Below are positions 9,610-18,164 of a stretch of DNA of 60,248 bases, piece after piece (the first letter of the stretch is position 1; each line of letters opens with the position of its first letter). Under the pieces are notes generated by a model, which saw only the letters and a list, made by a program, of their open reading frames with translations, did no database searches and was not told the origin of the DNA. The position numbers and the translations under genes were made by a program. The stretch comes from Rhodospirillales bacterium (lineage in GTDB: Bacteria; Pseudomonadota; Alphaproteobacteria; Dongiales; Dongiaceae), in the NCBI GenBank assembly GCA_009885795.1, contig VFKA01000021.1, positions 1 to 60,248 of the forward strand, written 5' to 3'.

Positions 9610-10350
9610 ATGCCTTCCGGCGTCAATGCGGCCATGATCGCGCGCCCGAGTCCCGAGCAGTTCGCCGACATCCATCGCCGTTTCCAGGCGCCCGTGTCGC
9701 GCTTCGACTGCGGCAAGATGTGCGCGCCCCTGAACGGCGGCGAACCGGTGTGCTGTTCGACCGATCACGCCATCCCGATCATGGACAAGGCCGAGTACAA
9801 ACTGTTGCGCCAGAAGAGCGATTTGTGGCGGCCGTTCAGGCCCAAGGACAAGCACGCGCGCGAGGTCGTCTCCGACATGGCCACGAGCTGCATCGCCACG
9901 GAATGCAAGGGCGCGAAGTTCTGCGAACGGGACAACCGCAGCCTCGCCTGCCGGTCGTTTCCTTTCTTTCCATACCTGACGGCCAAGGACGAACTCATCG
10001 GCCTCTCCTACTACTGGTATTTCGAGGATCGCTGCTGGGTGATCTCGAATCTCGGCGTCGCCGATGCGAAATTCGTGCGCGAATTCATCGCCGCTTACGA
10101 AACGCTGTTCGTGCTCGACCCCGAGGAGCGCGGCGCCTTCCGCGATCAATCGGCCGCCATGCGCCGGACGTTCTCGCGCTGGCGCCGGCCGATCCCGCTC
10201 ATCGGCCGCGACGGCGGCTATTTCAAAATTCTTCGCGGGGGCCGCATGGTGCCCACCGACGTCGATACGTTTCGCAAGCACGGGCCGTATCGTTCGGACA
10301 AGATCTACGCCCGCGCGGTGAAGGAAGCGAACGCCGCCGCGGCCACCTGA
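9610..10350 (+). CDS. Cys-cluster hypothetical protein
   Basis: A 246-residue soluble protein with a conserved-looking cysteine set: [28 protein letters not shown] and [12 protein letters not shown], then [12 protein letters not shown]. The spacing of the cysteines and the CRSFPF motif recall metal-binding YkgJ-like proteins, but I cannot assign it to that family with certainty. Starts at 9610 or 9634 are both possible. It stands 8 bp upstream of ubiD and is probably co-transcribed with it. Confidence 0.75.
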   Translation: MPSGVNAAMIARPSPEQFADIHRRFQAPVSRFDCGKMCAPLNGGEPVCCSTDHAIPIMDKAEYKLLRQKSDLWRPFRPKDKHAREVVSDMATSCIATECKGAKFCERDNRSLACRSFPFFPYLTAKDELIGLSYYWYFEDRCWVISNLGVADAKFVREFIAAYETLFVLDPEERGAFRDQSAAMRRTFSRWRRPIPLIGRDGGYFKILRGGRMVPTDVDTFRKHGPYRSDKIYARAVKEANAAAAT

Positions 10351-10358
10351 TCCAGCTC

Positions 10359-11864
10359 ATGCCCTATTCGTCCCTACGCGATTTCATGGCGCGGCTCGAG
10401 CGCGAGGGCCGGCTCGCGCGCGTCGGCGAGGCCGTCAGCCCCTATCTCGAAATGACCGAAATCCAGACGCGCCTCATCGCCGAAGGCGGGCCGGCGGTGC
10501 TGTTCGAGAACGTGGTCGAGGGCGGACGGCGCCACGACATGAAGGTGCTGGTCAACCTCTTCGGCACGGTCGAGCGCGTGGCGTGGGGCATGGACCGGGA
10601 GCCGAGCGAATTGCGCCAGGTCGGCGAGACCCTCGCGTTCCTGAAGCAGCCCGAGCCGCCCGGCGGCTGGCGCGAGGCGCTCGAGCTGCTGCCGCTGCTG
10701 AGGACCGTCATGGCGATGAAGCCGCGCACGGTCTCGCGCGCGGCCTGCCAGGAAATCGTGCTGACGGGCGACGAGGTCGATCTCGCAACGCTGCCGATCC
10801 AGACTTGCTGGCCGGGCGAACCGGCGCCGCTCATCACCTGGCCCTTGGTGGTCACCAAAGGTCCGGGCAAGCGCAAGGAGGACGACTACAACCTCGGCAT
10901 CTACCGCATGCAGGTGACGGGGCGGAACACGACGTTGATGCGCTGGCTGAGGCATCGCGGCGGGGCGCAGCACCATGCGCGCTGGAGGCAAGAGCGCCGC
11001 GAGCCGTTGCCGGCCGCGGTCGTCATCGGCGCCGATCCCGGAACTATCTTGGCCGCGGTGACGCCGGTGCCCGACACGCTCTCCGAATACCAGTTCGCCG
11101 GCCTGTTGCGCGGCGCCAAGGTGGAGCTAGTCGATTGCAAGACCGTGCCCTTGAAAGTGCCGGCCGAGGCCGAGATCGTGCTCGAAGGCCATGTGTCGCT
11201 CGACGATCATGGCGACGAAGGCCCCTATGGCGATCACACCGGCTATTACAACGCGGTCGAGCGCTTCCCGGTATTCACGATCTCCGCCATGACGCGCCGG
11301 CGCGACGCGATTTATCTATCGACCTACACCGGACGGCCGCCGGACGAGCCCTCGACGCTGGGCATGGCCTTGAACGAGGTATTCATTCCTTTGCTCGCCC
11401 AGCAGTTCCCGGAGATCGTCGATTTCTGGCTGCCGCCCGAGGGTTGCTCCTACCGCATCGCCGTCGTCTCCATGAAGAAGGCCTATCCCGGCCACGCCAA
11501 GCGCGTCATGTTCGGGGTGTGGTCGTTCCTGCGCCAGTTCACCTACACGAAGTGGGTCATCGTGGTGGATGACGACATCGACGCGCGCGACTGGAAGGAC
11601 GTGATGTGGGCGGTGGCGACACGCATGGACCCGGCGCGCGACATCACGGTGGTCGAGAACACCCCCATCGACTATCTCGACTTCGCCAGCCCCGAGCCGA
11701 GCCTGGGGTCGAAGATCGGTCTCGACGCCACGACCAAGTGGCCGCCGGAGACCAAGCGCGAATGGGGGCGCAAAATCCGCATGGACCAGGCGGTGGTGGA
11801 TAGGATAACGGCGTTGTGGCCGAGCCTGGGGCTGCCGGGGTCGGGCAAGCCGATCTGGAAGTAG
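10359..11864 (+). CDS. ubiD: UbiD family decarboxylase (3-polyprenyl-4-hydroxybenzoate decarboxylase)
   Basis: Prenylated-FMN-dependent decarboxylase acting after UbiA in ubiquinone synthesis. The 501-residue product starts [19 protein letters not shown] and carries [12 protein letters not shown] (about residue 175) and [14 protein letters not shown] (about 285), the region with the catalytic glutamates. The length equals the family norm. The upstream open frame from 9720 is a shadow; ATG 10359 lies 8 bp after the Cys-cluster gene. No ubiX, which makes the cofactor, is visible in the window. Confidence 0.95.
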   Translation: MPYSSLRDFMARLEREGRLARVGEAVSPYLEMTEIQTRLIAEGGPAVLFENVVEGGRRHDMKVLVNLFGTVERVAWGMDREPSELRQVGETLAFLKQPEPPGGWREALELLPLLRTVMAMKPRTVSRAACQEIVLTGDEVDLATLPIQTCWPGEPAPLITWPLVVTKGPGKRKEDDYNLGIYRMQVTGRNTTLMRWLRHRGGAQHHARWRQERREPLPAAVVIGADPGTILAAVTPVPDTLSEYQFAGLLRGAKVELVDCKTVPLKVPAEAEIVLEGHVSLDDHGDEGPYGDHTGYYNAVERFPVFTISAMTRRRDAIYLSTYTGRPPDEPSTLGMALNEVFIPLLAQQFPEIVDFWLPPEGCSYRIAVVSMKKAYPGHAKRVMFGVWSFLRQFTYTKWVIVVDDDIDARDWKDVMWAVATRMDPARDITVVENTPIDYLDFASPEPSLGSKIGLDATTKWPPETKREWGRKIRMDQAVVDRITALWPSLGLPGSGKPIWK

Positions 11865-12025
11865 GCGCGGCCGCTGGGCACCCCGCGAAAATGTGAAAAA
11901 CCAGCGATCGACCCCATGCAAAGCGGGAACCTTGTGGGTCGCCGCTTGGCGAAACGGTGACGACGCACAAGATGTAGGGGGGGCGACGCGGGCACGCGAT
12001 CGTCCGCCCTCCGGTGCCTAGAATC
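11865..12025. other. Intergenic stretch downstream of ubiD with a stable hairpin
   Basis: No gene is supported here. The stretch contains an extended imperfect inverted repeat: CTTGTG and GTCG (read on the minus strand) pair with CGAC and CACAAG, with an inner CCGTTT/AAGCGG stem, at about 11931-11972. On the minus strand it would be the 5' part of any transcript made from the rRNA-type promoter at 12026-12107, so it could be a structured leader or a small RNA; this is an inference. Confidence 0.4.
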
Positions 12026-12107
12026 TATTCACGATGTCAAAGAACTGGCGCGCCCGCGAGGGGCGCGGTGCAGGCGACTATATAGGAACGTCCTCCTTGC
12101 CGTCAAG
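12026..12107 (-). promoter_or_regulatory. Orphan rRNA-type promoter with boxA-like leader, copy 1
   Basis: Read leftwards: TTGACG (12101-12106), a 16-nt spacer, TATATA (12079-12084), then a GC-rich hairpin (GCGCCC/GGGCGC, 12050-12066) and a boxA-like GTTCTTTGACATCGTGAATA (12026-12045). The 20-nt boxA-like block is identical in a second copy at 51917-51936, and the -35, -10 and hairpin positions are kept. The arrangement equals an rRNA-operon promoter and antitermination leader, but no rRNA gene follows; transcription would run antisense to ubiD. What it drives is unknown. Confidence 0.6.
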
Positions 12108-12219
12108 CGTTAACCCGTTCGCCTTGGACTGAATCCATGTCGGCGTGCAAGGGCATGATGCAATGCCAGCCTCCCCGCTTGCGCGGTACGCACACATCGC
12201 CCACCACGCAACAGGTGGG
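12103..12219 (-). pseudogene. C-terminal fragment of an interrupted DNA (N4/N6-type) methyltransferase
   Basis: The minus strand encodes TCCVVGDVCVPRKRGGWHC followed by IMPLHADM, matching the segment of N-type site-specific DNA methyltransferases that follows the motif IV TSPPYW region by about 50 residues. The matching N-terminal part (ending TSPPYWTLKK) is at 15077-15421, on the same strand and in the expected order, with the 5mC methyltransferase and HNH genes between them. The match ends after HADM, close to the orphan promoter. This is a remnant and codes for no functional product. Confidence 0.65.
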
Positions 12220-12262
12220 AATCATAGGGATGACCCCCCAATGCGCCGATTTTGCCGAACGA

Positions 12263-13222
12263 TTATGCCCAGTCGTAGCACTTTGAAAAATATTGGTAGC
12301 GTTGATTAAACATGGCAGCTCGCGGTTGCCAAGACGCGTGAGTTGGAACATTGAGGATCGGTCTTGTGTTTTGTGCGAAGACCATCGCCGCAGCATCCGT
12401 CTTTGCAAACTTTAAAATGTCGGGCCGAAGCTTTATCTCTCGGTTCGTTGGGGCCACCCAGATGTAATGCTTGTCAAACCCAGCGTGGTGATTGTGGCAA
12501 AGCGCAACCCCATTCCAGACTACGTCCTTCGATCCGGGGGCTTTCACCGGCAAAATGTGAGCCCCCACAACAAGATCAAGGCTTAGGCCGCACATCGCAC
12601 AACGATCTTCGTAGACGCGACGCACTTCCTTGCTGAATGCGGCATCGCGAACGAGTATTGAGGCAACGCGACGGGCGCGCTCGGCAGCGTCGTTAGTGCC
12701 CTCTTGAGCCACGCCGGATGCTGCTGTTGCAGCAACAAGTTCGTCGGGGGCGATTGTCACGCCAGCAGCAAGGGCTTCCACATAGATCGGGAAAAGCCTT
12801 GGGTGCATCGCAAAGATATGTTCCCCTGTCCCGGATATATATTCTTCCCATCCGTTTTGAATTGCGCCGTTTAGAAGGCGACGATTGAAAAGGATTGAGA
12901 AACGCGCCTTGCGGCCAATCCGTGATGATCCGTCCACCGCCACAAGCACTGCCTGCGGCCCTTCATTCGCGAGACCAACAAGGATTGGCAGTCTTCCATC
13001 GTTAGCCATGACCGGGGAACTATCGGCGGGGTTCTGGAACCGCAGCTCATAGATTTGTCGGGCATGTGACCCGACCAACGATACATGGAGAGCGACGGGA
13101 ACCATCCCTTGTCCAGTGAGTACGCCGCAATGCCCAGGCCATCCAGAGCCCACGTCCATTGGATGGAGAGGCGGATCGCCGACCAGTTCGCAAATGATCC
13201 TGAACAGGTCTGGACGCAACAT
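12263..13222 (-). CDS. HNH endonuclease, probable restriction enzyme
   Basis: A 319-residue protein with a C-terminal HNH nuclease fold: CAMCG (about residue 213), then VGAHILPVK and NGVALCHNHHAGFDKHYI, giving the His-Asn-His set and zinc-type cysteines. The N-terminal 190 residues are probably the DNA-recognition part. It starts 14 bp after the stop of the 5mC methyltransferase on the same strand, the classic layout of a Type II restriction-modification pair. Base composition is lower in GC than the surrounding genes, pointing to horizontal acquisition. The recognition sequence cannot be read from the sequence. Confidence 0.88.
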   Translation of the reverse strand: MLRPDLFRIICELVGDPPLHPMDVGSGWPGHCGVLTGQGMVPVALHVSLVGSHARQIYELRFQNPADSSPVMANDGRLPILVGLANEGPQAVLVAVDGSSRIGRKARFSILFNRRLLNGAIQNGWEEYISGTGEHIFAMHPRLFPIYVEALAAGVTIAPDELVAATAASGVAQEGTNDAAERARRVASILVRDAAFSKEVRRVYEDRCAMCGLSLDLVVGAHILPVKAPGSKDVVWNGVALCHNHHAGFDKHYIWVAPTNREIKLRPDILKFAKTDAAAMVFAQNTRPILNVPTHASWQPRAAMFNQRYQYFSKCYDWA

Positions 13223-13236
13223 TCTTTACATCACCC

Positions 13237-15084
13237 TTATCCTATCTGGGCACGACTTTCCACCAAGGCGCGGGGTGACAGCAGTGGGAATGGATAAGTG
13301 CAAATGATCCGGTCGCCACCGATGATTGGGTGGGTTCGATCCGAGCGAATATCAAAGCGAATTTCACGCATGGCGCCGATAATCCCGACAAGTGCCCCTC
13401 GCGTAAGTTTCAACGTCTTCCCAAGTATAGTCGATTCGATAAAGTCACCGCATCTCGGCGTGTTGGTAAAATGATTGATGGCAGAAAGAAGCGCACTGCC
13501 TTTCGGAAGCTTCCATGCCCCTTCGATGTTCACTGTGTCGCCACGATTCGCGTAATGCCCGTATATGTCTATGAGCGTGAAGAAACGAGACCGTCGCGTG
13601 AGCGCATCCTCGATCACGCTCCAAGCATGGAAAATATCCGGAATCTCACTGATGCGCGCGGAGAGCCGTAGCGTATCGTATCCCGGTAAATACTTCCGCA
13701 GGCCGGAAATCGTAACCTCCGATGCGGCGCCAATTGGTCTTACATCAAGCCGCTCAAATTTGACATGGATGTGGCGCCCTTTCTCAGTGACACAAACTGA
13801 AAATTTTGAGCCACTTTCCTTCAGCCGCGACTTCAGATAGTGCCTTCGCCGATCAAAAAGCGTTGTTGGATTCAGAAAATAGGATTCAGCTTCACCAGCA
13901 GATAGCATGATGACTTCGCCATTAGCCGGCTGATGCTTCGGGGTGGCCTTGGCCGCAATCTCATCAAATCTGGCGCTTCGCAATCGCTGGCGCTGTCGAA
14001 AGCTGGAACGGAACCCCGGTGGCCGTACTCTGAATTGTAGGGGCGCCAGAGCTTCAAACAACTGGTCGCGGACGGAAGCGGCCATCACATTGGCAAGGCG
14101 AGGCGGCACGGAGTTACCAATCTGCTCAAGCGCCTTCGCGAAACTGCCAACGAGTTCGTACTTATCTGGAAAAGTCTGTAGCCGCTTCAGTTCAGCAATT
14201 GTGAAGTGCCGATTTTTCCAGTGGAACGGGCCTGTGAATTTCCCCGGTTGTGCCTTGATGGTCCGGCATGGCTCTTTCCTGTTCACCTTGTAAAGTAGAT
14301 CGTGAAACTTCGAGCGCCATGCAAAAACAGGCTCAGGGTGTCCCATTTCGGCCGTGAAGTAGGCGTAATTCAAACCTTCGGGGACTAGGGCCAGCAAGTG
14401 TCCGTACATCCCGCCGAGGTTGTTGTGGTATGGCTCTTTCTCATCTTGAAGGTCACAAATTGTCTCCTCTACCGAGACGAGGGGCTGTTCAGTGCCGGAA
14501 TCCGGCCCATGCGTCGGCATCGGGAATAAAAATTCGCCCTTGCGAAAGCCAACGAGGATAAGCCGCTCACGATGTTGCGGCACTCCATAATCTGCAGCGT
14601 CGACCACTTCGGCGCGGAGTTGATAACCGCGCTTCGAGAACGCGGCTACAATCTCCCGCCACGGCTTACCGCCATTTGCCCCAGGGAGACCATAAACGTT
14701 CTCAAATACAAACACCTCGGGCGTCAGCACATCGAGAATATGGCAATATGCCTGGAATAGCAGTCCACGCTCATCCTCGGTCCCAATGACGCCACCTGAC
14801 CGACGGCCTGCTGCCGAAAAAGTCTGACACGGGGGTCCGCCAATCACGCATCGAATTCCAAGATCACGGTATGGGCGGGCATCAAATCTTCGCACATCCT
14901 CACAATGAATGGCGGTATCTGGCCTGTACCCACCGGGCGCGTGAAGGTTGGCCTTTAGCGTCGCGCAGTAGGATGGTTCAATCTCCACACACGCCTTGAT
15001 ATCAAAACCAGCCTGGATAAAGCCTAGATCGAGGCCACCAGCGCCAGAAAAAAGGCTTAGAGTGGAAATGCGATTCCTAGCCAT
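13237..15084 (-). CDS. DNA (cytosine-5-)-methyltransferase with C-terminal extension
   Basis: Modification enzyme of the adjacent HNH nuclease. It has motif I LSLFSGAGGLDLGF near the N-terminus, motif IV GGPPCQTFS (catalytic Cys, about residue 86), motif VI FENV, motif VIII QHRERLILVG and motif X QIGNSVPPRLANV (about 325). The core ends near residue 350, but the protein continues to 615 residues with a basic linker and an unassigned domain. The gene starts exactly at the point where an older N-type methyltransferase frame is broken (overlap 8 bp). GC is lower than in the neighbourhood. Confidence 0.94.
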   Translation of the reverse strand: MARNRISTLSLFSGAGGLDLGFIQAGFDIKACVEIEPSYCATLKANLHAPGGYRPDTAIHCEDVRRFDARPYRDLGIRCVIGGPPCQTFSAAGRRSGGVIGTEDERGLLFQAYCHILDVLTPEVFVFENVYGLPGANGGKPWREIVAAFSKRGYQLRAEVVDAADYGVPQHRERLILVGFRKGEFLFPMPTHGPDSGTEQPLVSVEETICDLQDEKEPYHNNLGGMYGHLLALVPEGLNYAYFTAEMGHPEPVFAWRSKFHDLLYKVNRKEPCRTIKAQPGKFTGPFHWKNRHFTIAELKRLQTFPDKYELVGSFAKALEQIGNSVPPRLANVMAASVRDQLFEALAPLQFRVRPPGFRSSFRQRQRLRSARFDEIAAKATPKHQPANGEVIMLSAGEAESYFLNPTTLFDRRRHYLKSRLKESGSKFSVCVTEKGRHIHVKFERLDVRPIGAASEVTISGLRKYLPGYDTLRLSARISEIPDIFHAWSVIEDALTRRSRFFTLIDIYGHYANRGDTVNIEGAWKLPKGSALLSAINHFTNTPRCGDFIESTILGKTLKLTRGALVGIIGAMREIRFDIRSDRTHPIIGGDRIICTYPFPLLSPRALVESRAQIG

Positions 15085-15421
15085 TCTTCTTCAGCGTCCA
15101 GTACGGCGGCGACGTAACCACCAGGTGAACGGACCCGTCGGGGATGGCCCGCAAGTCGCGCGCGTCGCCGAGGCGCAGCTCATGGGTGGTGGCATCGAAG
15201 GGCGCCGGCCATGGTACCGCGCGATAACGCGCGTTAGCCGCCTTCAGAGCCGCCAGTCCCTCGGACGTGTTGTCGGCAAGTGTCGGCGCCCATGCATCGC
15301 CGCTTCGTGCGACGGTCTCGCCAGCAGGCGAAATCATGTCTTGGGGACGCTCTATCTCGACTGCTGTCATGACGCCAGCATGCCATAGCGGCAGAGCCGG
15401 CTCCAACATATTGTGTGCCAT
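15077..15421 (-). pseudogene. N-terminal fragment of an interrupted DNA (N4/N6-type) methyltransferase
   Basis: The 114-residue frame ends LRLGDARDL, then SVHLVVTSPPYWTLKK plus two residues and a stop. TSPPYW is catalytic motif IV of N6-adenine/N4-cytosine methyltransferases, whose normal length is far greater; everything after TLKK is replaced by the start of the 5mC methyltransferase. A C-terminal piece of the same kind of protein survives at 12103-12219. The N-terminus (ATG 15421 or 15370) looks intact, so a short peptide might still be made. Confidence 0.75.
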
Positions 15422-15523
15422 CGTCGTTTACCCCATATTACGAGGCTGTTTATCGATACTGGTGCCTTTTTCCACCCTGATCGAGCATTATCAGTCCATC
15501 CTATAAAACGGTCAAGAACAAAC

Positions 15524-16864
15524 ATGGAACGAAACGACTCCCGCGATCTCCTCGCCGACCTCATCGCCCGCGCCAGGAAGGCCGGCGCCGACGAGGCCGA
15601 CGCGATCCTGGTCGAATCGGCGTCGCTGTCGCTGGCGCGCCGGCTCGACCGGCCGGAGAAACTCGAGCGTTCGGAGAGCGTCGATCTCGGCTTGCGCGTG
15701 CTTGTGGGCAAGCGCCAGGCGATCGTGTCGTCGACGGACCTCGCCGCGGCGACGCAAGAGGCGATGATCGAGCGCGCCGTGGCCATGGCGCGCGCCGTGC
15801 CCGAGGATCCGCATTGCGGGCTGGCCGCGCCGGACGAACTGCAGCGCGACGTACCCGACCTCGATCTTCTCGACCCTCGCGAGCCGGATTCGAGCGTACT
15901 CGAAGCGCGAGCCAGGGCGGCCGAGGACGCGGCGCGGGCGGTTCCCGGCATCACCAACTCCGAGGGCGCGGAAGCCGGCTGGGGACGGGCGCGGGTGACG
16001 CTCGCCGCCTCCAACGGATTTTCCGGAAGCTACGCCGGCTCGCAACACAGCGTCGGGGTTTCGGTCATCGCCGGCACCGGCACCGCCATGGAAAGCGACC
16101 ACGATCATACCAGCGTGCGCCATGCCGGCGACCTCGAAGATCCGGCTATCGTGGGAACGCGGGCGGGCGAGCGCGCGGTCAGGCGCCTCAACCCGAGAAA
16201 GCCCGCGACCGCCAAAGTGCCCGTGGTCTTCGACCCGCGCGCGGCGCGCGGCCTCGTCGGCCATCTGGCCGGCGCCATCAACGGCCAGGCGATCGCCCGT
16301 GGGACAAGTTTCCTCAAGGACAAGATGGGCAGCCGCGTGTTCGCGGCCGGAATCGATATCATCGACGATCCGCATCGCCGGCGCGGGCTTGCCTCGAAGC
16401 CCTATGACGGCGAGGGGTGCCGGAATCAGGCCCGCGCGCTAGTCGAGGATGGCGTCCTCAAGAGCTGGGTTCTCGACCAGCGCTCGGCCCGCAAGCTCGG
16501 GCTTCGCTCCACGGGCCATGCCTCGCGCGGGACCGGCGGACCGCCATCGCCCGCGACGACGAACCTTCATCTGACGGCGGGGAGCATGTCGCGCCAGGCG
16601 CTGCTCGCCGACATCAAGGAGGGGCTCTACGTGATGCAGGCCGTCGGCCAGGGCGTCAATACGGTGACCGGCGACTATAGCCGGGGCGCCACCGGATTTT
16701 GGATCGTCAACGGCGAACTCGCCTACCCGGTGAGCGAGATCACCATCGCCGGCAATCTCGAAGCCATGTTCCGCGAACTGACCGCCGCCGACGATCTCGA
16801 ATTCCGTTACGCCGTCAACGCGCCAACCTGCCGCATCGACGGCATGACCGTGGCCGGGGTCTGA
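15524..16864 (+). CDS. pmbA: Metalloprotease-related protein TldE/PmbA
   Basis: Non-catalytic partner of TldD in the TldD/TldE protease. The 446-residue product starts MERNDSRDLLADLIARARKAGADEADA and contains the family segments (VDLGLRVLVGKRQAIVSST, ISNSEGAEAGW-like ITNSEGAEAGW, KVPVVFDPRAARGLVGHL, and GVNTVTGDYSRGATGFWI near the C-terminus). It lacks an HExxxH motif, as expected for TldE. ATG 15524 matches the family start; the frame is open from 15413. Separated from tldD by about 12 kb, unlike typical linked arrangements. Confidence 0.92.
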   Translation: MERNDSRDLLADLIARARKAGADEADAILVESASLSLARRLDRPEKLERSESVDLGLRVLVGKRQAIVSSTDLAAATQEAMIERAVAMARAVPEDPHCGLAAPDELQRDVPDLDLLDPREPDSSVLEARARAAEDAARAVPGITNSEGAEAGWGRARVTLAASNGFSGSYAGSQHSVGVSVIAGTGTAMESDHDHTSVRHAGDLEDPAIVGTRAGERAVRRLNPRKPATAKVPVVFDPRAARGLVGHLAGAINGQAIARGTSFLKDKMGSRVFAAGIDIIDDPHRRRGLASKPYDGEGCRNQARALVEDGVLKSWVLDQRSARKLGLRSTGHASRGTGGPPSPATTNLHLTAGSMSRQALLADIKEGLYVMQAVGQGVNTVTGDYSRGATGFWIVNGELAYPVSEITIAGNLEAMFRELTAADDLEFRYAVNAPTCRIDGMTVAGV

Positions 16865-16911
16865 TCTTTGTGCTAGAACTCGACCGACCAAACAGGGAGG
16901 CAAGGACGGCC

Positions 16912-18018
16912 ATGAACAAGAAGCAATCGATGAACGACCCGACCCAAGCGCCGATGTCGCGGCGCGGTTTCAACACCCTGCTGGCGGCGAGCGGCCTGGC
17001 GCTCGTCACCGTTCCGGTGATTGGCCGGCCGGCATCGGCGGCGGGACAGGCGGTCTATTTCACCTGGAGCGGCTACGACGATCCGGGATTCTTCCCGGGC
17101 TATGTCGCCAAGAACGGCGCCAATCCCGACATGCCGATCTTCGCCGACGAGGAGGAGGCGCTGCAGAAGCTTCGCGCCGGGGCCGAGTTCGACGTCGTCC
17201 ATCCGTGCAACAACAGCCTGCCGCGCTGGCGCGAGGCCGGCGTGATCCAGCCCATCGACACCTCGCGCCTCGCCCATTGGGGCGATCTCTTCCCCGAGTT
17301 GAAGACCTTCGAAGGGGGGCAGGACGGCGACAAGCAGTATTTCGTGCCGGTCGATTGGGGCAACACCTCGATCATCTACCGGCCCGATCTCGTCGACATC
17401 ACGGAGGAATCCTGGACGCTGATGTGGGACGAGCGCTACGCCGGCAAGCTCTCGATGGCCGCCGGGGCCGAGGAGACGGGAGTCATCGCCGGCATCGTCG
17501 CCGGGGCCGCCGACCCGTTCAACCTGACCGACGAGGAACTGGCCAAGGTCAAGGAACTGCTGGTGAAGCAGAAACCGATGGTGCGCTTTTATTGGGATTC
17601 CAACACCACCGTCGAGCAGGGCCTGGCTTCGGGCGAACTGGTCGCCGCCACCGGCTGGAACAGCTCGGCGGTGACGCTGAAGGGCCAGGGCGTACCGGTG
17701 AAATTCATGCAACCCAAGGAGGGAATCCTCACCTATTGCTGCGGGCTGGTCCTGAGCACCGGCGCCAAGAACGTGGACCGGGCCTACGAACTCATGGACG
17801 CCATGACCGCGCCCGAGGCCGGCAAGTGGCTGATCGAGGCGCAAGGGTACGGCCATTCGAACCGGCGCACTTTCGATCTCGTGGACGCGGCGATGCTGGA
17901 GGAACGCGGATTGCCGAAGGATCCGACGGCGTTCCTCTCGAACGGCATCATGTTCAAGCCGAACGGGCGGGTGGACGACCTCACCACCATGTTCGAGGAC
18001 GTGAAGGCCGGGGTGTAA
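16912..18018 (+). CDS. Spermidine/putrescine-type ABC transporter substrate-binding protein (Tat-exported)
   Basis: A 368-residue periplasmic binding protein of the PotD/PotF class. It has a twin-arginine signal MSRRGFNTLLAASGLAL (about residues 15-31) ending near ASA, then the mature start VYFTWSGYDDPGFF. Typical lines are FDVVHPCNNSLPRWREAG, FVPVDWGNTSIIYRPD and SGELVAATGWNSSAV. No permease or ATPase gene is adjacent, so it must pair with a transporter elsewhere. ATG 16912 was chosen; ATG 16930 also fits. Substrate (polyamine versus another cation) is inferred from family only. Confidence 0.9.
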   Translation: MNKKQSMNDPTQAPMSRRGFNTLLAASGLALVTVPVIGRPASAAGQAVYFTWSGYDDPGFFPGYVAKNGANPDMPIFADEEEALQKLRAGAEFDVVHPCNNSLPRWREAGVIQPIDTSRLAHWGDLFPELKTFEGGQDGDKQYFVPVDWGNTSIIYRPDLVDITEESWTLMWDERYAGKLSMAAGAEETGVIAGIVAGAADPFNLTDEELAKVKELLVKQKPMVRFYWDSNTTVEQGLASGELVAATGWNSSAVTLKGQGVPVKFMQPKEGILTYCCGLVLSTGAKNVDRAYELMDAMTAPEAGKWLIEAQGYGHSNRRTFDLVDAAMLEERGLPKDPTAFLSNGIMFKPNGRVDDLTTMFEDVKAGV

Positions 18019-18024
18019 TACCGA

Positions 18025-18042
18025 GTCTCGGACGCCCGAGAC
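18025..18042 (+). terminator. Hairpin after the PotD-like gene
   Basis: Perfect 7-bp stem GTCTCGG/CCGAGAC with loop ACGC, six bases past the stop codon. No T-tract follows, so it may be a 3'-end protecting hairpin rather than an intrinsic terminator. Confidence 0.4.
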
Positions 18043-18050
18043 CTAAGGCG

Positions 18051-18146
18051 CATCCTTCGAGACGCGTTCTTCGAACGCTCCTCAGGATGAGGAATATTGC
18101 CTCATGGTGAGGAGGCCGCGCCAGCGGCCGTCTCGAACCATGAGGC
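18051..18146. repeat. Dispersed palindromic repeat, inverted pair (copy 1)
   Basis: Two facing units of a roughly 40-bp repeat, one starting ATCCTTCGAGACG at 18051 and one ending CGTCTCGAACCATGAGGC at 18146. Related units occur at 30879-30987, 43571-43673 and 58206-58305. Each has the form TTCGAGACG, a variable stem, then CTCCTCAGGATGAGG. They lie only between genes or in gene remnants. Confidence 0.8.
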
Positions 18147-18164
18147 AGCCGATCGCGTGTTAGC

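Noticed and set aside
16815-17856. Minus-strand frames over the PotD-like gene
   Set aside because: Composition of shadow frames; the plus-strand binding protein has a signal sequence and full family match.
18051-18146. Possible CRISPR-like array in repeated blocks
   Set aside because: Units are few, inverted and palindromic with no regular spacers or cas genes.
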